A stretch of 64,000 nucleotides of DNA from Mangifera indica (GCF_011075055.1 NC_058152.1:5952001-6016000); one strand, 5' to 3'. Shown: positions 10,831 to 23,344, counted from the stretch's first letter. Translations and numbers: made by a program. The notes: generated by a model not told the origin, from the sequence alone.

Positions 10831-11371
10831 AGGATTTTTTGAACCAAAATATTAGAGTTTTGAATATGTTGCCCTTGTGTTGATATATTACTTTGAATTC
10901 TTCTATTTCTAGAGATTTTACAAGCTCTTTAGAGAGAATGAATGTTTTAATGAAATTGTATTCTTTCTTATCAACTTCAACCACTTGTAACTTTTTACCA
11001 ACTTTATAAAAATAAAAAAATTAAGGAATTTCATCAACTAATGAAAAATAGACTTTCCAAACATAGAAGGGTGAAAAAGTGATTTCATAAAGTTAGGGTA
11101 GGACCCAGAATATGCCTTATTAAAATGTAGTAATCAATGTTTTGTTCTGCTCTCCACATCACGTATGGCAGCATTGTCTAGACCGGTTCAACTGTATGAC
11201 CAAATAACAAAATAAAATCTATTCAAGTATACATACGATGACGCAACAATATAATAAAAAAATACAAAAGTAAAACTTAAAAGGCAGAAGCCTGCATATA
11301 AGTACAACTTTGCTTCATTTTTTTGATGTATTAACAATCAAGGACACATAGATTGATCATAAAGTGCCGTG
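10831..11371 (+). promoter_or_regulatory. Upstream region of the dioxygenase gene
   Basis: This interval separates the foldback element from the dioxygenase start codon. A TATA-like motif (catataagta, about 11295) lies ~75 bp before the ATG, at a plausible distance for a short 5' leader. No other motif is clear. The core promoter assignment is an inference. Confidence 0.35.
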
Positions 11372-12859
11372 ATGGACACGTTCTACATATCACACGGAGC
11401 TCCGACGTTGGCCATTGATGACTCTCTCCCTGCAAGACATTTTTTGAAGACTTGGCAAGAACAAGGATTCACAGAGAAACCCAAATCAGTTCTCATCATT
11501 TCCGGCCACTGGGAGACCGATGTTCCCACTGTCAATGTTGTTCAACAAAACGATATCATCTACGACTTCTATGGCTTTCCAAGCAAAATGTATAAGGTGC
11601 TCCTCTACTCTCCTGATCTTGTTAAAAACATGCTATTAATAGGCTTAATTAAGGAAAAAACAATAAAAAGAGAGAGATATAATTTATGTTCATCATAAGT
11701 AAAAAGATAATTTTTTTTTTTTTAAAAAAAAAAGAGGATTCACATCCAGAAAGGTAAAATTCACATCCTGTTTGGAGTTAATATTCTAGTAGGAAAATAT
11801 AAAAGGTAGAAGGGTTGATGGACCATGTTGAGTTTTGTTTTAGTATTTTGAGTTTGAAGTTTTTTATTGGGGTACTGTTTTTTTTTTTTTTTTCCCCAGG
11901 GTTCATCCGGACAGCTTGTAATATTTCATGTTTCTTAAATTTCTATGTATATTTCACTTATCGTAATTAAAAACTGGAACTGGGGGGTTTCATTATTTGT
12001 AATTAATTTGCCAAATCGAATGAAAAAGGGCATCTTGAAATGGATTTTATACCAATAAAAAAGAAAATGAAACTACCTTCAGGGCTTAAAATAAACATGT
12101 TGGTCCTGTAATATATTGGCAGAAACTATCTAATTTCTCTCATGTTTCAATTGTCTTATCAAATCTATGCAATTATATATAAATTGCCACTATATTTCTG
12201 CAGCTCAAGTATCCGGCGCCAGGAGCACCAGAACTGGCAAAGAGAGTGAAGGAACTGCTGACAGCTTCAGGGTTTAAAGATGTAAAAGAAGATACAAAAC
12301 GTGGCCTTGACCATGGAGCTTGGATTCCAATGATGCTAATGTATCCAGAGGCTGATATACCAGTGTGCCAACTCTCAGTTCAAACAAATAAAGATGGAAC
12401 TCATCATTACAATATGGGGAAGGCACTAGCTCCTCTCAGAGAGGAAGGAGTCCTCATTATGGGTTCTGGAAGTGCTGTTCATAACCTAAGGGCAATAAGA
12501 TCCATTAGCAATATTGTTCCTTCATGGGCTCAGGACTTTGATAACTGGCTCAGAGATGCTCTCCTTCAAGGAAGGTAGTTGTCAACTGCTTGATCCCTTC
12601 CTTAATTCACTTATGATATTTTGAAGTATATGAATTTCATCAACTCAACAATGTGTTTCTTCACAGATATGAGGATGTGAACCACTATGAAGAGAAAGCA
12701 CCAAATCCAAAAATGGCTCATCCTTGGCCAGACCATTTTTTTCCATTGCATGTGGCAATAGGTGCCGCCGGCGAAAACTCAAAGGCACAACTCATTCACA
12801 GTAGTTGGCAAGGTGGTACTCTTTCTTATGCCTCCTACAAGTTTACAAAAGCCACTTGA
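11372..12859 (+). CDS. Extradiol ring-cleavage dioxygenase, LigB/DODA family (3 exons)
   Basis: Exons 11372-11596, 12204-12574 and 12667-12859 join in frame through GT-AG introns to give 262 residues, the usual length for plant members of the 4,5-DOPA extradiol dioxygenase family. The start is the ATG at 11372; a GTG directly before it is not a plausible start. Motifs: YISHGAPTL (His8), IISGHWET (His46), LDHGAWIP (His112) and [17 protein letters not shown]-terminal block contains [19 protein letters not shown]. The His residues fit the non-haem Fe(II) site of the LigB fold. The family opens catecholic rings; in betalain-making plants a paralogue converts L-DOPA to betalamic acid, but orthologues occur across plants without betalains and their substrate is largely unknown. 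No signal peptide is apparent, so it is likely cytosolic. All splice sites and the frame are intact. Confidence 0.9.
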
Positions 12860-13952
12860 ATTCCCATTATGAAACTGTGTTGTAGCCTCTTTGATACAAA
12901 TATATTTCTTCTTCTTTTCTGAATTTGTAATGTTCTGTGTTATTGTAAAGGCAAAGATTCATATAATAATTCAAGATCCGGTATCTTTGTATCCTCTGAA
13001 AATATTGCTTCTTTCTAGATTACAAGAACATTTGGGACTTCATATGCCTCCTAAATTTCTACGATTGGTCTCTTTGTCTTTTGCTTTGTATCTTTTATAA
13101 AATAAAGACTTGCACAAGGTGTATTAGACTTGAACTCGTTGTATATAAATTTGTTTAAACGTATAATTTACTAAGAATACTTTGGGCGAGAGAACAGAGT
13201 GTGAGAAAAGAATTTATGGGGGGGAAGAGATGCATGTGCTTGTTAATGCCTAAAATTGATTTTTCATCATGAACGACTAGATGTACGTATTGGCCATGAC
13301 ATAATTTTATGAAATTGTTTCATTTTTTTAATTCTAATGATATTAGATCGAAACAACAAATAATTATAAGCATGTATGTTAAATTTTGGTTGAAAATTTT
13401 AATAAATATTCAATGTTGATTGAATATGGGCATAGTTTGATGCATGTATGTTGTTGATGATGTATATAATTTTTCTTTCAAGGTGAAATGATGCATGCTT
13501 GTTGTATTTACTTGAAAATCATGATTCCGTTTAAGTTGATATGTGGTTGATGCATGCCTGTCCCTTTTGTGCTTAAAATTGCAAGAATTAATATGATGAA
13601 AAGTTACACATAATTTGGGCATAATGCAATTATTGCATAAAACCTTTTTTAATGCATAAATGATATGGAATATGTAATGTTCTTGATAATATTTACATGT
13701 TTGATGTGTCTATTAAAGTTGCAATTTGGTTAAGTCAAGATTTAATTATGCATCATCGTGCATTTTGAAAAATTCTGCATATGTTTGGTGCATATAAATG
13801 TCTTATGCATTTTTTGTTGAAAAAAATTGGTTGTATGGATGCCTAATTCATGTGATGGATTTAAATGATACATAATGGTTCATGAAGAACATGCACATTA
13901 CATGATAATGGTGATCAAGTATAAAAGGTGCATATAAAATTAGTCTTATTTA
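12860..13952. other. Dioxygenase 3' region and intergenic DNA
   Basis: Likely 3' UTR followed by AT-rich DNA. From 13190 to 13800 the motif tgatgcatg recurs at irregular spacing (for example 13438, 13491, 13549), suggesting degenerate short repeats. No gene was seen. Confidence 0.5.
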
Positions 13953-13960
13953 ATGGTAAT

Positions 13961-14771
13961 CAAAGGTGGCGATGGCCAAGTCAAGCCGGCTCTAGCTCAG
14001 CCCAACAAGCCCATGGGCCTAGCTAGGCCTTAAGCTCATACAATAACGGGCCTTTGGATCATATTAACCCATGAAAACTTTAAGGTCTAAAGCACAACCC
14101 TATATATAACTAGTCAAGGCCAACCCATTAATTTTAATAAAAAATATTTTTTATTAACTAATTTTTTTAATTATATTTTCTTTAATTAGAAAACATGTTA
14201 GAAAATTAAACTATGATTAAAAAAAAGACAAAGTTATTTATAATAAATGAGTTAAGTTCTCTTTATTAATCTCACTAATGTGGGATCTAAAATATAAGTT
14301 TAGTTGAATCTTCTACATTACTTATATTTATTTATCATGCATAAAAGGAATAAGTGATTGTATTTTTTTAGATGTGAGATTTTTACACTAACACTTTTGC
14401 ACTTTACAAAAAGTCTCACATCTAAAAGAATAAATTTTTTCACTTCCTTCACCCATTATAAATAAAGTATGATCTATCCAAACTAAAATTTTGGTTATCT
14501 TGTACATTTGAGATTGATCCAAATAACTCATATTGATTTTTTTAAATCTAAAAATTTTATTGCCTATAAATATTTATAATTTTTTATATTATAATTATTA
14601 ATTAATTAATTATAATTTTAAAAAATTATTAATAGTAATGGGTTAGACCAACTCAGGTTGGGCTGAGTCAACTCATGGGCTCAACACTTAGGCCTATGGC
14701 TTGGCTCAGAAGACCGATGGGCTAGGCCTTATTCTTAGGTTTTGGGAGGCCTAACCCAATTGATGCCTCTA
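13961..14771. mobile_element. Non-autonomous hAT-like element, 811 bp
   Basis: The ends are inverted: CAAAGGTGGCGATGGCC on the left and TAGAGGCATCAATTGGG on the reverse complement of the right. Next to both are GGCC/GGGCT-rich subterminal stretches (gggcctagctaggcc near the left, gggctaggcc near the right). The flanking 8-bp sequences ATGGTAAT (13953-13960) and ATGATGAT (14772-14779) match at 6 of 8 positions, consistent with an aged hAT target duplication. The interior is A/T-rich and non-coding. Confidence 0.6.
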
Positions 14772-14779
14772 ATGATGAT

Positions 14780-17480
14780 TAAGTAGAAGGCAATTATTTT
14801 ATGTAAAATTATACATGTATCCTTTTATAATCATGAACAACTAATAAATAATTGTTACTTAAGAAAAATATATAATATGAATATTTACACTATATGCATT
14901 ATAATATTTATTTTTGTATGACTATCTTATATTCTAGTTAGAGATTTCAATTTCCAATATTTATCAATATTTGTCTAAAACATAGACAAATTTGAGTCAA
15001 CGAATCATGTTTTGAGTATCACCATTTCCACGCATAAACATGTATGATCAAACCGATTTATTGCATGTGACATGAGTAATCACTTTCATACATACCATAT
15101 GAGAAATATGCATTTATATTGGATTCAGTTGTGATATTTCAAGTCTAAGGATTAGTGATACACTAGTATAATCCTACATCGAATCATTGATCGCATATTA
15201 AATATCTATGTTATTCATCATAATTGATCACGTGCAAAAAATAGTTTCTTAACCATTAATCCATACCCTAATGATCTGATTGTCATTTGACCATCATTAA
15301 TATCATAATTGCCTAATTGGCATCACTTACGTTGGGAATACTTTAATAATTTGATCTTCTAAAGATTCGTATCATCTATACACTTCACATATATGTGATT
15401 TATTTAATAAATAAATAAATAAAAATTGAAGCAGCATATAAATGTGAAGAAAAAAACTCTTTCTTTCATTATCGTATAAATATTATTACAAGATTAAATA
15501 CCGTAAAATTGATAACACTTCCTTGGGTACACTTACAAGAACCTTACTTACCTCTTTTCCCAAGCTTAGAGATTCGGTGAAGAAAAATGCCCTTGAAAAT
15601 CATAAGAAAACTCCTTGTAATGGTCAAAATTTAGTTATGCATAGTCATGAATTTCTCTCTTTGTATCTATTAGGATATCCACAAAGTTAATATGGGGTTA
15701 TGGGATAATGATTTTTATCCCAAAAATTAATGATACACCAGCTTAACTCTTGACGCATAATTATGCGCTTGATTTTCTCTGATAAATATGACACAATTTT
15801 CCTATCATTCATGTGGCAAGTTGATGTATGCCGATGCATCCTTCATGTGGCAAGTTGATGTATGCCAATGCATCCTTCATGCACAACCATACATTAGACT
15901 CAACATTCTCATTTTCTTCTCTCCCATGCCATCTTACCAATCTATAAACATACCTCATACATAAAATGACTAATTTAACCCCAAGAATATTTCTTGTGGG
16001 TGTTACAAGAACTAATGGTTCTACTTTGTGATCCTATGAAAAATTATGAACCAAATGGTTTTAGGTGGCGAGAATTTTTGTCCCACAAAAGCCAAAAATA
16101 TATTACAAGGTACAAGAGGTAGGGAAAAATAGTGAAGAAAATGATGAGACCAACTCAAAAACAAAGGAGGCAAACGTAAAAAAGCTACTAAAGAGGAATG
16201 CATTCTACAGTTTTGAATCATTAAAGTCCATGCTGCAAGTCTAAAGACAAAGCCTGAAAGAAGAAGATTTGGCCCTTCTGAAGACATATGCTAATGGAAT
16301 GGGAAAGAGCAATATGTAAGTTATTAATAATTATTTTAAAGCAAAAATAATTACACATCAAACTATAATTCATATAAATTATAATTACATTCATGATATT
16401 GAACTTTTAATAATGTAGGTCATAATTATATTAAGAAGAAATAATTAAATATTAAACTGTTATACTTATAATGTAAGTCATTATTATATGCATAAAGAAA
16501 AACAATTAATTATGCCTATAATGTGAGTCATTCTTACATTCGTAAAGAAACAATTATCATGCCCGTAAATCTTAAACTTCATATTTTTTATATTAAATAA
16601 AGATAGAAAAAGATACCTTGATCATATCGTATTTTATAACGTATCAATCATAAAGAGAATTTATACAAAAATTTAGAGGACGTTGATTTCTCTCACTTGA
16701 CCCCTTGATTTAATGATAAATAAAAACAACTTAAAGTTTTTCGATATATAAGTTGTTACTATTAGTGTGTTGGGTGTGTAGTAAAATCTATACGTATGTT
16801 GTAATGTAAGTGTTATGAAAAAATGTGTAAAGGCTTGAGAGATGACCGACTCCTATTTATATAATTAATAGTGACTTTTCATCAAAAGTCATATATTTTC
16901 ATTAGTAAATAATTGTTTCTTTTTATCATAAAGAGTCGTATCTTTTTATTATAAGAAATCACATATTTATATTAGTCGATAGAATTTTGGTATCGAAAAT
17001 TTTATATTAATTTATTTTATCAAATAAATATTATTGTATTTGATAAAATAAAATCTTAATGTTATATGAGTCATAAAAATTTTTATATTCTCTTACTTGA
17101 CTCATATGATATTACTTTCATAATTTAATAAGAAAAACATAATGTGCACAAAATTTTTTATACCAAAATTTTTCTTACATTAACTATAATATTATATCAT
17201 TATTAAGTTGAAATATTAATGCAAGTCATGACGGTTGTATGTCATTTTTTCTCGACATAGTCCCTTCCATATATCACAACACCATCAACTTAACATGATT
17301 TTTAATAAAGATGCTCATAATGGTCAAACTTTAATGTCTTTATTATAAGAGTATTCCTATCAACATTATTCTATAACAATTATGTATACAAATAGAAAAC
17401 AGGAAATATCAAAAACACATAAGTGAGCTCAGAATGTCAAATACATAAACTTAATTAAACATAATACAATATCATTAATA
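14780..17480. other. Intergenic DNA, probably including copia LTR sequence
   Basis: No gene was seen. A 34-bp unit (catccttcatgtggcaagtt...) is duplicated at about 15808-15878. The part nearest 17480 lies directly downstream of a minus-strand copia pol remnant and so probably includes its 3' LTR, but I could not fix LTR ends. Confidence 0.4.
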
Positions 17481-17484
17481 ACGT

Positions 17485-18480
17485 CCAATAATTCCCATCC
17501 TTTTCACATGTTCATTAAATATTTTGGGAGATAATCCTTATGCTAAAGGATTCGTAATCATAAGATTAGTGCTAATATATTTAATTTGACACTCTTTGTT
17601 TTTGAAATTATTTTATTTTTATATATTTAACACTTTTAGAATATTTGTCGTTTTTAGAGAAGAAAACTACGAAAAAGTTAATTTTCAGTGCCCTAGCAAT
17701 ACTGTCGACAACCCCAAGTCCTAAAATAAGGGACTACGGTTATAATCCTTGAATAGTGGGAAATAACAATTATAGAAGTTTTAAGTGTAACATCTTCCAT
17801 CCTAACTTCTTAAATGTTAACATCATGCATTCTTTAACTCCCACTAATGTTACCATTTTCAATGAACCTAACATCTCCAAATTCAACAATTCTTTTATCA
17901 ACACATCCAACATACTCTGAATCTGAATATCCAATCGTCTTAAGATGATTGAATCTTTTATAAGTGAACATATGATCTTTAGTTCCTTGCGAATATTTTA
18001 AAACTTTCTTTGCAACTTTCACATGAGCAAAACTTAGATTACTTTTATACCTATCAAACAACATTAATGACTAAACTTGTATAAGTATGAACATACATTA
18101 AACTCCTAATATCTGATGCATAAGGAATAATTTCATTTGCTCTTATTTCAATTTATCTTCTAGACATTACACAAGGTTAAATTTATCTCAATTTTAAATT
18201 GAAACTATCCTTACTGAGTATCTATATTCTAATCACATAAATTATCTCTCTCATAACTTTCATTTCAAAATTCTTAAAGAGATATTTATTGGTTTCATAT
18301 AATAAACCAAACTCATTAGCAATTTGTCATCAACATAGAAAATTAAAAAAAAAAATTGTCCTACCAATCTCCATATATACACTAATCAACAATAGTTTCT
18401 TGAAAACCAAAAGAAGTTATTGTACCATGAAACTTAAAATACCAATTTCAGGAGACCTTTAATTTTATTGCTAAGTTCCT
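17485..18480 (-). pseudogene. Ty1/copia polyprotein remnant (RT to RNase H end)
   Basis: Read on the minus strand, decayed copia landmarks follow in order. WYFKFHG and SFGFQETIVD give the reverse transcriptase (about 18440-18380), and FYVDDKLL gives the catalytic Y-V-D-D box (about 18330). IPYASDIRSLMYVHTY follows near 18110. The best-preserved stretch, 18064-17834, includes AKKVLKYSQGTKDHMFTYKR and IGYSDSEYVGCVDKR (RNase H). The C-terminal signature is LSPKIFNEHVKRMG near 17500-17560. Multiple frameshifts and stops interrupt it. No gag or integrase was identified in the AT-rich DNA upstream. Confidence 0.75.
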
Positions 18481-19159
18481 CATTTCAAAAATATGCTCAT
18501 GCATGTGGTACATGAACCATCATATTTCATAGTGGTCAAAATACTTACTAATGTACCCGTATATGACTTTTCAGCCAACTATCATTCGCATAAACACTAA
18601 ACTTGTTCGAATTTTTCCCAAACTATATATAAAGTTTTTTCATCATCGCTATTTTCATCAAAAATAGTAACAACTTTTTTAATTTAGAATGTCAAATCAA
18701 AATTCAGAATACCTAAGTGAATTTGAATTTGTTCACTCCAATAAGTGAAATTCAATCAATTAAATAAATGAACAAAGGAAGCTTACGAATAAAGTGATAT
18801 GATATAAATACCTATAAATAAATACTTATATATTCATTTATCACATAAATTCATATTCAAAATATAACATAAAGTACATCAAAGTTCACCTTTGGGTGAT
18901 ACAATGAAATACAAATATAAACAATAATTAGTAACCACTAATGCACTAATTAGATCAATTTACTATGTTTGGATAGGCAAAGTAAAACTAATAGAATATA
19001 TTAATTACTACAATCATATTTATCAATTATGAGAACAAATAATTAACTTTTGGGTTAATCCTGAAATATCTCGTAATGCAAACTTTAATTTAACCTTAAA
19101 CAAATATTATTGCATAATTTTAATATTATCTTTAAATGTAAAAGTTTGTGGGTAAATTA

Positions 19160-19525
19160 AAATAATGGCAATAAATTATAATTTAAAATTTATTTACATT
19201 AAGATTTGACTACTTTGGTGACTAACAAATCATTCATAATTAAAATTTTAAATTATAATAAATTACAACTCATTTGAAATATTTACAATTTGAAATTTAT
19301 TTTCATTAAAATTTGGTTGCTTTGATAACTAAGAAATTATCTATAATATAAAATTCAAATTATAATAATTTTTAAAATTATTACAAATATTTATAATTTA
19401 AAATTTATTTATATTAAAATTTGGCACTTTGATGACTAACAAATCATACACAATATAAATTTTAAATCACAATAAAAATCAAATTATTAGATTCGTTCAT
19501 AATTCTAAAATTTATTTACATTTAG
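19160..19525. repeat. ~107-bp tandem repeat, about 3.5 copies
   Basis: The phrase ttatttacattaagatttga...gtgactaacaaatcat recurs near 19188, 19298, 19404 and (partly) 19509, giving periods of 105-110 bp. It is A/T-rich and non-coding. Confidence 0.7.
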
Positions 19526-20440
19526 GGCACCGTCGATGATAAGTAAGCACTCTAAGATGTAGCCAGTGGGATCTAGAGAACCATGAGCAGCTGTAGGAGT
19601 GGTGTAATTAAGAAAGGAAAAAGAGAGAACCAACTCGGACCTCCAGAAGAAAGAAATTGAAAAGATTGGAAAATTGAATTAGCGTTATAGGGAAAGGGTG
19701 AAATCCTTATACAGTGGATGATGTCAACGGAAAGATCAATTGATCTATTTAGTTAAGTTAATACTGTTGTCGATTTTGACAAGAGACTTTTCAGGGTCTG
19801 TATCGATTACGGTTGGTGAAGATAAGAAAGAAAATAAAAAAAATATTTATATAATTTTTTAAAAAATAAGAACAAAGTAATAATTGATTGTATTAAATAT
19901 TTCAAATAGTTTTATAATTTTATTTAAAAAAAATAAATTAGTAATTTAATTTGGGTAATGGCTATCTGTAGGATGGAAAATAAATTAATCCTTCGGCCTT
20001 CTGTAAAATTCAAAGCATGTTAGCAAACATGGGCATATAGTGTTAAAAAAACATTGAATGAAGTCTTGTGGAAAAACAGTAGCAATTTTATATGATCCTA
20101 ATAAAGCCAAAGTCAGCAAAAGATTAAAGAGATCTGTGGATAAAACCATCGGGCAGCACCACTAGTATTCATTTTAAAATTGAACGTGACATCATGCATT
20201 CAAACATTTAAGCAACTATTCTAAATTTTCGTCAGAATAGATTTACTTTGCGTAGAATTCCAGCTCATCTTCCCCATTACTGTCCCCATCCCTGCGGCTA
20301 CCGCGCTGAGCTTGAGGCATATTGTTTCCAATGTCAACGCGTATACAGCCCTACCAACTACCCCAACATTACGAGCACATAATTCATTTCATAACCAAAC
20401 TTTACTCCAGACATTTTTTTCTTCTCTTCTCTTCTTCTGC
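19526..20440 (+). promoter_or_regulatory. Upstream region of the receptor kinase gene
   Basis: This interval lies between the tandem repeat and the kinase ATG. About 20230-20440 is GC-richer and pyrimidine-rich, as expected for a 5' leader. No convincing TATA box was seen. The open frame extends upstream of the ATG, to about 20312, without a usable start codon. Confidence 0.4.
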
Positions 20441-23032
20441 ATGGACTCCTTATCTTTGTTCGTCACTGTCTTCTTCTGCCACAACGTTATTCTTCTTCAG
20501 CTAACCTCTTCAGCGCCTATTCTTACCAACTCCATCTCCCCAAATGTCACGGCCTCCTCTCTTCAATTCATCGACAACTCCGGGGCTTTCTTGCTGTCCT
20601 TAAACAAAACCTTCAAGCTCTCATTTTCACGCCCCAACTCTGAACTCTCTCTCTACTATTTATCCATCTTCCATTCTTCTTCTAATATAATCATCTGGAC
20701 TGCAAATCCAAACAAACCCTTTTCCGAATCTTCCAAGTTTACTCTATCCCTCAACGGTCTCACCATCACTGACGATCATGACAGCATCGTGTGGTCCACT
20801 CCCAAGTTAAACTCTTCAGTTTCAGTCATGCTTCTTCAAGATTCTGGAAATCTTGTTCTTCTTGATGCCCAAAACGTTTCACTTTGGGAGAGTTTCAGTT
20901 CTCCAACGGATACGTTGGTCAGCGGACAACGCTTGTATGTTGGTCAATCTTTGAACGGCGCCGTTTCGGGAAAAAACTTGTCGGTTGGTGATTATAGATT
21001 TGTTGTTACTGATGGAGATGCGGTTTTTCAATGGAATGGGTTGAATTATTGGAAGTTGTCAATGTATACTTCGGCTTTTAAGAACTCGAATTCTCCTGTG
21101 TCGTTTTTGTCAGTGAATGCGACTGGCTTGTATTTGTTTGCAAGTGATGGATCGACGGTTGTGATTCAGGTGATATTGGGTTTTTCTTCTAATTTTAGAA
21201 TTGCTAAATTGGAAAGTAATGGCAACTTTAGTGTGAGTAAGTTTGTGAGTAATAGCTGGGTGGAAGAATTAGCTATTCCTGATGATGATTGTAGAATTCC
21301 TTTTATTTGTAAGAAACTTGGATTGTGTTCAAGTAGTAGTTGTTCTTGTCCATCAGATTTTCATCCTAACATAAATGGCGATTGTGTTCCAGTTAATTCT
21401 TCTATTTCATTGCCCAGTCCTTGTACTAATGGTAGTGAATTGAATTCTTCATCTATCACCTATTTGAGATTAGATAATGGCCTGGATTATTTCTATAATG
21501 ACTTTGTTCAACCTGTGAAACACGGTATTGATTTATCAGAATGTCAAGATTTGTGCTCTGGAAACTGCTCTTGCTTGGCCTTCTTCCATGAAGATGAATC
21601 TGGTTTTTGCTATCTTATTGAAAATCATCTCGGTTCCATCATGTCTACTTCTTCTGATAAGGATGGGGACCGTTTCGGATTCATAAAGACCAGAGTCTCA
21701 TCTTCTCAGGATGGAAACACAAACATGAATGCTTCTAATCAAAAGGGTAAATTTCCGATTGCAGGTCTGGTTCTATTGCCTACATCTGTTTTCCTATTGG
21801 TTATAATAGTTTTAGGGTTTATTTGGTGGAGAAAAAATAGAAAGCAATCTAGAGCTAAAGTAGTTAAGTTAGGCAGTAGAAATTCGTCTTTTGAAGAGCT
21901 TGAGTTAATTAGTATACCGGGATTGCCAGTAAGGTTTAATTATGATGAACTTGCAGTTGCTACCGACAGCTTTAAGACACAAATTGGAAGTGGTGGGTTT
22001 GGTACTGTCTATAAAGGAACTTTGCAGGACAACACTGTTGTGGCTGTGAAGAAAATCACCAGTATGGGAATACAGGGGAAGAAGGAATTCTGCACTGAGA
22101 TTGCAATCATCGGGAATATTCATCATGTCAATCTTGTTCGACTGAAAGGATTTTGTGTGCAAGGGCGACAAAGGCTTTTGGTTTATGAATACATGAACAA
22201 AGGGTCTTTGGACAAGACATTATTTGGAAATGGGCCTGTTTTAGGATGGCGCGAGAGATTTGAAATTGCGCTTGGTACTGCAAGGGGACTTGCTTACTTG
22301 CATAGCGGCTGTGACCACAAGATCATTCATTGTGATGTCAAGCCAGAGAACATTCTCTTGCATGAAAATTTTCATGTTAAAATCTCAGATTTTGGTCTTT
22401 CAAAGCTACTAGGCCCTGAACAGTCTGGTATATATACCACAATGAGGGGTACTCGGGGATATCTTGCCCCTGAATGGCTAACTAACACTGCAATTACTGA
22501 CAAAACAGATGTGTATAGTTATGGAATGGTATTGCTTGAAATTGTGAGGGGAAGAAAGAATTGCTCATCTCAGACAGAGCGCAGCACAGAAAAAGATACG
22601 AGCGATGGAACTCCCAGGTCCTCATCTTTTTCACCTATGGATTCAAGGTCTGTGTATTTCCCTCTACTTGCATTGGAAATGCACGAACAGAGACGGTATT
22701 TGGAGCTGGCAGATGTGAGGCTAGAAGGTCAAGTGAGAAGAGAGGAGGTTGAGAAGCTAGTACGGGTGGCTTTGTTATGTGTGCAAGAAGAGCCAATGCT
22801 GAGGCCAAGTATGGCTAATGTTGTCAGCATGTTAGAAGGTGGACTGCCCTTGGGTGAACCAAATATTGAGTCATTGCGCTTTTTGCGGTTTTATGGGCAG
22901 AGATCCACAGAGCCATCAACAATCAGGAATTCGAACGAGCAGAATGAGTTTATCTTATACTCGGAAGCAAACGGTACCAATAGCTCTGCTAACACTGCTT
23001 CATACAATTTCTTATCTTTCATGTCATCATAG
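20441..23032 (+). CDS. G-type lectin S-receptor-like serine/threonine kinase (intronless, 863 aa)
   Basis: A single uninterrupted exon. The ATG at 20441 (MDSLSLFVTVFF) gives a hydrophobic signal peptide. The order is: bulb-type lectin domain (~40-165, with IIWTANPNKPF, LLQDSGNLVLLD and SFSSPTDTL); Cys-rich EGF-like patch (~284-320); PAN/apple-like segment with paired Cys (~330-415); and one membrane helix at ~438-463 followed by WWRKNRK. The cytosolic kinase has the Gly loop IGSGGFGTVYKG (515-526), catalytic Lys537 in VAVKKI, HCDVKPENILL (Asp632), DFGLSK (Asp650) and GTRGYLAPEW (670-679). The residue before the catalytic Asp is Cys, making this a non-RD kinase. Architecture and lack of introns fit the plant SD2-type group that includes Arabidopsis At5g35370. 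The ligand is unknown; non-RD receptor kinases are often linked to immunity. All key residues are present. Confidence 0.93.
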   Translation: MDSLSLFVTVFFCHNVILLQLTSSAPILTNSISPNVTASSLQFIDNSGAFLLSLNKTFKLSFSRPNSELSLYYLSIFHSSSNIIIWTANPNKPFSESSKFTLSLNGLTITDDHDSIVWSTPKLNSSVSVMLLQDSGNLVLLDAQNVSLWESFSSPTDTLVSGQRLYVGQSLNGAVSGKNLSVGDYRFVVTDGDAVFQWNGLNYWKLSMYTSAFKNSNSPVSFLSVNATGLYLFASDGSTVVIQVILGFSSNFRIAKLESNGNFSVSKFVSNSWVEELAIPDDDCRIPFICKKLGLCSSSSCSCPSDFHPNINGDCVPVNSSISLPSPCTNGSELNSSSITYLRLDNGLDYFYNDFVQPVKHGIDLSECQDLCSGNCSCLAFFHEDESGFCYLIENHLGSIMSTSSDKDGDRFGFIKTRVSSSQDGNTNMNASNQKGKFPIAGLVLLPTSVFLLVIIVLGFIWWRKNRKQSRAKVVKLGSRNSSFEELELISIPGLPVRFNYDELAVATDSFKTQIGSGGFGTVYKGTLQDNTVVAVKKITSMGIQGKKEFCTEIAIIGNIHHVNLVRLKGFCVQGRQRLLVYEYMNKGSLDKTLFGNGPVLGWRERFEIALGTARGLAYLHSGCDHKIIHCDVKPENILLHENFHVKISDFGLSKLLGPEQSGIYTTMRGTRGYLAPEWLTNTAITDKTDVYSYGMVLLEIVRGRKNCSSQTERSTEKDTSDGTPRSSSFSPMDSRSVYFPLLALEMHEQRRYLELADVRLEGQVRREEVEKLVRVALLCVQEEPMLRPSMANVVSMLEGGLPLGEPNIESLRFLRFYGQRSTEPSTIRNSNEQNEFILYSEANGTNSSANTASYNFLSFMSS

Positions 23033-23344
23033 ATAGGTTTCTGGTCCAAGATAGAGCTTAAGGATACATTGTCTCTGTATATTCTTTATTTGGTTGTGGT
23101 CTTGTTGTAGTAAATGCATTTACAGTTATAACTTTTAACAATTTATCAAGGACGGCAAACTTTTTCCCTCATCTGTAGATACTTGAGAATTGAATTCCTT
23201 CGAATTGATTGATACATTCATTTGAGTAACAAACTCCGTTGCTCTGTTCCCTATTCATTTTATTTTTGAAGTTTGGCGAATACGCACTATAACATCAATA
23301 TTATTCTTTTAGATAGAAGATTGAGCTCATATAGTGATTAAATT
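23033..23344. other. Receptor kinase 3' region
   Basis: Probable 3' UTR (a T-rich tail with tagtaaatgcatttac near 23108), passing into repetitive AT-rich DNA. Nothing else was seen. Confidence 0.4.

Noticed and set aside
11369..11371. GTG as start of the dioxygenase
   Set aside because: Plant nuclear genes do not normally start at GTG, and the ATG at 11372 gives the expected N-terminus.
11372..12859. Betalain pigment pathway gene
   Set aside because: The family occurs in plants without betalains, and no cytochrome P450 (CYP76AD type) or glucosyltransferase lies nearby in the window. A betalain role cannot be claimed.
20312..20440. Extension of the receptor kinase frame upstream to 20312
   Set aside because: The frame is open but begins at TTG. 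The ATG at 20441 gives a proper signal peptide, so the upstream part is treated as leader.
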